The notes under the pieces were generated by a model. That model saw only the letters and a program-made list of their open reading frames with translations, did no database searches and was not told the DNA's origin. A DNA stretch of 26,831 nucleotides from Opitutaceae bacterium (lineage in GTDB: Bacteria; Verrucomicrobiota; Verrucomicrobiia; Opitutales; Opitutaceae): NCBI GenBank assembly GCA_020847775.1, contig JADLBI010000056.1, positions 1-26,831 on the forward strand, in the 5' to 3' direction. The position numbers were made by a program, and so were the translations under genes. Positions 23,112 through 26,831 of the stretch are shown here, one piece after another. Position 1 is the stretch's first letter; each line of letters starts with the position of its first letter.

Positions 23112-24599
23112 ATGACCCAATTGACCAAGCACCGTCCGTTCAAAGCCTTATTGTGCGCCCTCGCTTTCACTGCGAGCGCGGGGCTGCTGCGCGCGGAGCA
23201 CAACCTCTGGCCGCTGCTCGTTGAACAGACCGACGCCACCACCGGTGAGACGACCGATCGGCAGATCCTCGGCCCGCTGATTTTCTCCAAGACCGCGCCG
23301 GACGGCGCGCGCTACGAGGGCCTACGGCCGCTCTGGTTGGAGCATGCGGACGCCGCGGCTGGACGCGAAGAGCGCTCCTTCCTCTATCCGCTCTATTCCT
23401 GGCGGCGCGACACGACCACGGAGGCGTGGACCGTCTTCAACGTCATCAATCACTCGCACGCGCAAACCGGAGCCTCCGCATTCGAGCCGCGCAAGTTCGA
23501 CGTGTGGCCCTTCTGGTTTTCGCGCGACACCGGCGACCCCGCCACGAGTTATCGCGCGCTCCTCCCCATCGCCGGCACCATCAAGCACCGCTTCGGCCAG
23601 GACCAAATCGACTGGACGCTCTTCCCCCTTTACCTGCGCACCGAAAAATCCGGCATGGTGACCACCGCGACGCCGTGGCCCTTCATCAAACGCATCACCG
23701 GCGACGGCCATGACGGCTTCGCTGTTTGGCCGCTCTTTGGCCGCGCGGAAAAACCCGGTGCCTACCGCAAACGGTCTTGGCTCTGGCCGCTCATCTATAA
23801 AAACGAGCTGCGCCTGTCCGACCCCGTGCCCACCGTGATGCAGGGCTTTCTGCCGTTCTACACACGCGAACAAAGCGCCGGCGCGGTCAGCGAAAATTTT
23901 CTCTGGCCGTTCTTCGGTTACACGCGGCAAACCGCGCCGGCCGCCTACCACGAGAACCGCTACCTCTGGCCGCTCCTCGTGCAAGGCCGCGGCGACCAGC
24001 GCCACGTCAACCGCTGGGCGCCGTTCTACACGCATTCGATTCGCAAAGGGGTTGATAAAAAATGGGTGCTCTGGCCGCTGATCCGTGAGGAGACCTGGAC
24101 TGCCGACGGCCTCGCGCACGAAAAGCAGCAATTGTTCTGGTTCATCTATTGGTCGCACGAGCAGCGCAGCACCACCAACCCCGCCCTACCCCACGCGCAC
24201 AAATCCCACTTCTGGCCGCTGTTCAGTGCGTGGGACAACGGCGCGGGCCGCCACCAAGGCCAGTTCCCCAGTCCGCTCGGCGTGTTCTTCCCGACCAACG
24301 ACAAGGTGCGCGCTCTCTACGAACCGCTCTTCGCGCTTTATCGCTACGATCAGCGCGCGCCGGACGACGTGCGCCACGCGTTCCTCTGGCGCGCCATCAC
24401 CTGGCGGCGCACGGGCACCGAGCGCGAGTTTCACTTCATCGGCCCACTGTTTAGTTCCGAACGCGACGAAACCGGACAACGCGTTGAGCTATTGAGTGGC
24501 CTCATCGGCCTGCGCAAACCAGCGGGAAAAAACTGGCGCTTGTTCCTGTTCGATTTTTCCCACCAGCGCGCCAAGGTGATCCCGACTCCCGTCCCGTGA
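23112..24599 (+). CDS. Exported WPL-repeat protein of unknown function, first gene of the mla operon
   Basis: The protein has 495 aa. AGAGAG lies just before the ATG. A signal peptide is visible (FKALLCALAFTASAGLLRA|EHN, cleavage near residue 28). I do not recognise a named family. The mature protein is an imperfect tandem repeat of about 15-25 residues whose core is aromatic-W-P-L/F-aromatic: NLWPLLVEQ, LRPLWLEH, FLYPLYSWRR, DVWPFWFSRD, TLFPLYLRTEK, AVWPLFGRAEK, WLWPLIYKNE, FLPFYTRE, FLWPFFGYTRQ, YLWPLLVQG, WAPFYTHS, VLWPLIRE, HFWPLFSAW, and weaker copies to the C-terminus (DFSHQRAKVIP). Strands of alternating aromatic and charged residues suggest a beta-barrel or large beta-sheet at the envelope. 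It ends one base before mlaE, so it is co-transcribed with the Mla-type lipid transporter. An outer-membrane partner of that transporter is a reasonable but untested guess. Confidence 0.85.
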   Translation: MTQLTKHRPFKALLCALAFTASAGLLRAEHNLWPLLVEQTDATTGETTDRQILGPLIFSKTAPDGARYEGLRPLWLEHADAAAGREERSFLYPLYSWRRDTTTEAWTVFNVINHSHAQTGASAFEPRKFDVWPFWFSRDTGDPATSYRALLPIAGTIKHRFGQDQIDWTLFPLYLRTEKSGMVTTATPWPFIKRITGDGHDGFAVWPLFGRAEKPGAYRKRSWLWPLIYKNELRLSDPVPTVMQGFLPFYTREQSAGAVSENFLWPFFGYTRQTAPAAYHENRYLWPLLVQGRGDQRHVNRWAPFYTHSIRKGVDKKWVLWPLIREETWTADGLAHEKQQLFWFIYWSHEQRSTTNPALPHAHKSHFWPLFSAWDNGAGRHQGQFPSPLGVFFPTNDKVRALYEPLFALYRYDQRAPDDVRHAFLWRAITWRRTGTEREFHFIGPLFSSERDETGQRVELLSGLIGLRKPAGKNWRLFLFDFSHQRAKVIPTPVP

Positions 24600-24600
24600 C

Positions 24601-25353
24601 ATGAAGCACATCACCGCCATCCTCGAAGGTTTCGGCAGCACCCTCCTCCTGCTGGTGAACTCCGCGCGGCATGTTTCCAGCCTGCCGCGGCAAACCGGTC
24701 GCTTCCTGGAGCAGTGTTACCTGATCGGCTACACCACGCTGCCGATCGTCGCGATTTTGAGCTTCTTCATCGGCGGTGTGCTCGCGCTGCAAAGCGGCTA
24801 CAGCATGTCGAATTTCGGCGCCAAGGAGTTCATCGGCTCGCTCGTCGGCCTCTCGATGGCGCGCGAACTCGGGCCGGTGATGGTCGCCGTGCTCGTCGCC
24901 GGCCGCGTCGGCTCGGCCATCGCCGCCGCACTGGCCTCGATGAAGGTTTACCAAGAGGTGGACGCTCTAATCACAATGAACATCCCGCCCGAGCGCATGC
25001 TCGTGCTGCCCCGCCTCGCCGCCGTGCTCGTGATGATGCCCGTGCTCGCCATCATCGCCAACCTCGTGGGTTGGTTCGGCGGCGCGCTCATCTGCCAATA
25101 TGTGGACTTCATCTCGCTCGCGCCCGAAAAATATTTCGAAGCCCTGCGCCAGTTCACCCAGTTCAAGGACGTCTGGGACGGCATCGTGAAGGCCGAAATC
25201 TTCGGCTTCGTCGTCGTGCTCGTCTCCTGCAATATCGGGCTCCGCACCCGCGGTGGCCCGCGCGAAATCGGCGCCTCGGTCACCAAGGCTGTGGTCGTCT
25301 CGCTCATTCTCATTCTGGTGCTCGATTACTTCGTCACCAGAGCCCTGATGTGA
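24601..25353 (+). CDS. mlaE: MlaE-type ABC transporter permease (phospholipid transport)
   Basis: The protein has 250 aa, the normal length for MlaE/YrbE permeases. The family signature ELGPVMVAVLVAGRVGSAIAA lies at residues about 90-110. It is preceded by TTLPIVAILSFFIGGVLALQSGY and followed by LPRLAAVLVMMPVLAIIANLVG and the last helices (AEIFGFVVVLVSCNIGL, VVVSLILILVLDYFV). About five membrane segments plus an N-terminal amphipathic helix are visible. It is the inner-membrane permease of an MCE transport complex that moves lipids between the inner and outer membranes. It begins 1 base after the WPL-repeat gene, and its stop precedes the mlaF ATG by 2 bases. No Shine-Dalgarno sequence is seen, so translation is probably coupled. 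Confidence 0.94.
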   Translation: MKHITAILEGFGSTLLLLVNSARHVSSLPRQTGRFLEQCYLIGYTTLPIVAILSFFIGGVLALQSGYSMSNFGAKEFIGSLVGLSMARELGPVMVAVLVAGRVGSAIAAALASMKVYQEVDALITMNIPPERMLVLPRLAAVLVMMPVLAIIANLVGWFGGALICQYVDFISLAPEKYFEALRQFTQFKDVWDGIVKAEIFGFVVVLVSCNIGLRTRGGPREIGASVTKAVVVSLILILVLDYFVTRALM

Positions 25354-25355
25354 CC

Positions 25356-26159
25356 ATGCCCACCAGCTCCACCCGCAATCCCTTCACCGCCGAGGAAAGC
25401 CCCGCCGTCGGCGTGACGTTTGAAGACTTGAGCAAAAGCTTCGGCCGCCACGTCGTGCTGAAAAACATCACGCTGCACATCGAGCCGGGCGAAATCTTCG
25501 TGCTCATGGGGCCCAGCGGCTCCGGCAAAAGCGTTTTGCTCAAGCACATCGTCGGGCTCGAGGCGCCCAGCGGTGGCCGCGTCACCGTCGGTAGCCAGGA
25601 CGCCGCCGATGAAACCACCCGCGAGACCGTGCGCATGGCGATGGTGTTTCAGGCCGGCGCGTTGTTCAACTCCCTCACCGTTTATGACAACCTCGCGCTC
25701 TACCTGCGCGAGCATCGGCTGGGCGGCGAGGGAAAAATCCGCGAGAAGGTCATGCACGCGTTGCAAATTCTCTCGCTGGCCAACGCCGCCGGCAAATTCC
25801 CCTCCGAACTCTCCGGCGGCATGCGCAAACGCGTCGCCATCGCCCGTGCCCTCGTCATGGAGCCGCAACTCCTGCTTTACGATGAACCCACTTCAGAGCT
25901 CGATCCGGTCATGTCGGCGACCATCAGCGAAATCATCGCCAGTTTGAAGGACGAGTACCACGTCACCTCGATCGTCGTCTCGCATGATCGCGACCTCGCG
26001 CTCAGCATCGCCGATCGCATCGGCATTTTGATGGGCGGCGAACTCATCGCCCTCGCCCCGCCAGCCGAGCTCAAGCACTCGTCTGACCCACGCGTGCGCG
26101 ACTTCCTCAATCCGAAAATCGACCTGCACCATCCCCGCTTTAAGCAACTGGAGACCTGA
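25356..26159 (+). CDS. mlaF: MlaF-type ABC transporter ATPase
   Basis: The protein has 267 aa from the ATG at 25356, two bases after the mlaE stop codon. The open frame extends far upstream, but that part runs inside mlaE in another frame. All ABC ATPase motifs are present: Walker A GPSGSGKS (52-59), Q-loop VFQAGALFNSLTVYDN with Q99, signature LSGGMRKRVAIARAL (152-166), Walker B LLLYDEPTSELDP with D176 and E177, and H-loop VVSHD with H210. The AGALFNSLTV segment after the Q-loop is typical of the MlaF subfamily. It powers lipid transfer together with MlaE and MlaD. No mlaB (STAS) gene is seen next to it. Confidence 0.94.
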   Translation: MPTSSTRNPFTAEESPAVGVTFEDLSKSFGRHVVLKNITLHIEPGEIFVLMGPSGSGKSVLLKHIVGLEAPSGGRVTVGSQDAADETTRETVRMAMVFQAGALFNSLTVYDNLALYLREHRLGGEGKIREKVMHALQILSLANAAGKFPSELSGGMRKRVAIARALVMEPQLLLYDEPTSELDPVMSATISEIIASLKDEYHVTSIVVSHDRDLALSIADRIGILMGGELIALAPPAELKHSSDPRVRDFLNPKIDLHHPRFKQLET

Positions 26160-26161
26160 CC

Positions 26162-26831
26162 ATGAACAACGCCCACCACACCGCCCGCGTCGGCTTATTC
26201 TTTCTACTCGGCCTCGCCCTCATCTGGGTGACCTACGAGACTCTCGGCAACCGCTCCAGCCTCAAGAAAAGCGGCTATACGCTGATCGCCGGTTTCGACA
26301 ACCTTAAGGAGTTGAAGGCGGGCGACGATATCCGCATGGCCGGTGTGCGCATCGGCGCGGTGGAGACCACCCGCCTCGGCGACCGCCGCGCCGAAGCCGT
26401 GCTGCGCATCGACAAAAAATTCAGCATCGCCGGCGACGCCCAAGCCACCATCGCCTCGGCCGGACTGCTCGGCACCAATTACATCGCCATCAACCTCGGC
26501 TCGGCCGGCGCCGCGCCACTGCCCCCCGGCGCGGAAATTTCCACCCGCGTTTCCGCCGACCTCAACACCATCATGGCCGAGCTCGGCGAACTAGGCGGCA
26601 AGCTCGAAGGCACCCTCGGCTCCATCGGCGGCGTGTTTCAAGGCGAGGAAGGCCAGCCCGGCTTGTTTCAACGCCTCGACAAGCTGCTCAGCGACAACGG
26701 CGCGAAAATCGACGGCGTAATGACCAACCTCCAGACCATCACCGACAAGATCAACCATGGCGACGGCACACTCGGCAAACTCATCAACGACCCCAAGCTG
26801 CACGACGAGCTCCTCGCCACCGTCACCGAAA
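26162..26831 (+). CDS. mlaD: MlaD-type MCE-domain lipid-binding protein (C-terminus cut by window edge)
   Basis: The frame opens at ATG 26162, two bases after the mlaF stop codon, and continues past the window end; 223 residues are visible. An N-terminal membrane anchor (VGLFFLLGLALIWVTYETL, about 10-28) is followed by the MCE domain (about 38-120): GYTLIAGFDNLKELKAGDDI, RMAGVRIGAVE, ASAGLLGTNYIAINLGSAG and LPPGAEI. After it comes a helical region with LEGTLGSIGG and GDGTLGKLINDPKLHDELL, a sequence common in longer MCE proteins of Bacteroidota and Verrucomicrobiota. MCE subunits form a periplasmic ring on the MlaE/F complex and pass lipids through its pore. GGAG occurs about 10 bases upstream of the ATG, a modest ribosome binding site. 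The helical tail suggests a protein longer than E. coli MlaD (183 aa). Confidence 0.92.
   Translation, partial: MNNAHHTARVGLFFLLGLALIWVTYETLGNRSSLKKSGYTLIAGFDNLKELKAGDDIRMAGVRIGAVETTRLGDRRAEAVLRIDKKFSIAGDAQATIASAGLLGTNYIAINLGSAGAAPLPPGAEISTRVSADLNTIMAELGELGGKLEGTLGSIGGVFQGEEGQPGLFQRLDKLLSDNGAKIDGVMTNLQTITDKINHGDGTLGKLINDPKLHDELLATVTE

Noticed and set aside
23003..23290. 96-codon N-terminal extension of rsmD
   Set aside because: It overlaps the divergent WPL-repeat gene and lacks family similarity; MRITGGRARG at 23002 is the canonical RsmD start.
24714..25355. 214-codon N-terminal extension in frame with mlaF
   Set aside because: It overlaps mlaE entirely, is Arg/His-rich and unlike any ABC ATPase N-terminus. 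The ATG at 25356 fits the family length.
9..26831. Mobile elements, integrases, prophage or toxin-antitoxin genes
   Set aside because: No transposase, integrase or terminal inverted repeats were seen. The tRNA-Gly has no integrase next to it, and I did not see a duplicated tRNA 3' end in the window.

Overview
The window is GC-rich bacterial DNA in which nearly every base is coding. The mix of genes points to a diderm (outer-membrane) bacterium: a lipoprotein, a giant outer-membrane beta-barrel fusion, an MCE/Mla lipid transporter and a type IV pilus/type II secretion inner-membrane protein. DUF11 and SdrD-B-like repeat giants, a DUF1573 protein and a scarcity of Shine-Dalgarno sequences fit a Verrucomicrobiota lineage, perhaps Opitutaceae. 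That placement is inference from gene content, not from a marker gene.

Layout. (1) 1-3244, minus strand: pilC/gspF-type protein, then a degenerate NtrC-type response regulator, then the first 227 codons of carB running off the left edge. (2) 3387-3460, plus strand: a tRNA-Gly(UCC) with encoded CCA, alone between minus-strand genes. (3) 3496-21436, minus strand: about 18 kb of six consecutive genes, read from high to low coordinate. They are a small DUF11-like exported protein (179 aa), a DUF11 protein (927 aa), a 2,017-aa DUF11/SdrD-B protein fused to a C-terminal outer-membrane barrel of about 800 aa, a helical lipoprotein (334 aa), a 2,149-aa DUF11/SdrD-B secreted array, and a DUF1573 protein (318 aa). 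Three of the junctions are ATGA stop/start overlaps, so this is almost surely one operon. (4) 21718-23002: rsmE (plus) and rsmD (minus), two 16S rRNA methyltransferases overlapping tail to tail by 8 bases. (5) 23112-26831, plus strand: an unrecognised exported protein built of about 20 WPL/F-type repeats, followed at 1-2 base spacing by mlaE, mlaF and the start of mlaD.

How they may work together. The 18-kb operon is the best candidate for an undescribed system. All six products look exported, and three of them share a module of about 80 residues with an acidic calcium-loop motif. One is anchored by its own barrel, one is a lipoprotein, and two are soluble repeat arrays with paralogous C-terminal domains. 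A multi-protein surface layer, fibre or adhesin is the simplest reading, but its function cannot be read from sequence. In the plus-strand operon, the WPL-repeat protein may be the outer-membrane or periplasmic partner of the Mla-type transporter, since no MlaA or MlaC is seen in the window.
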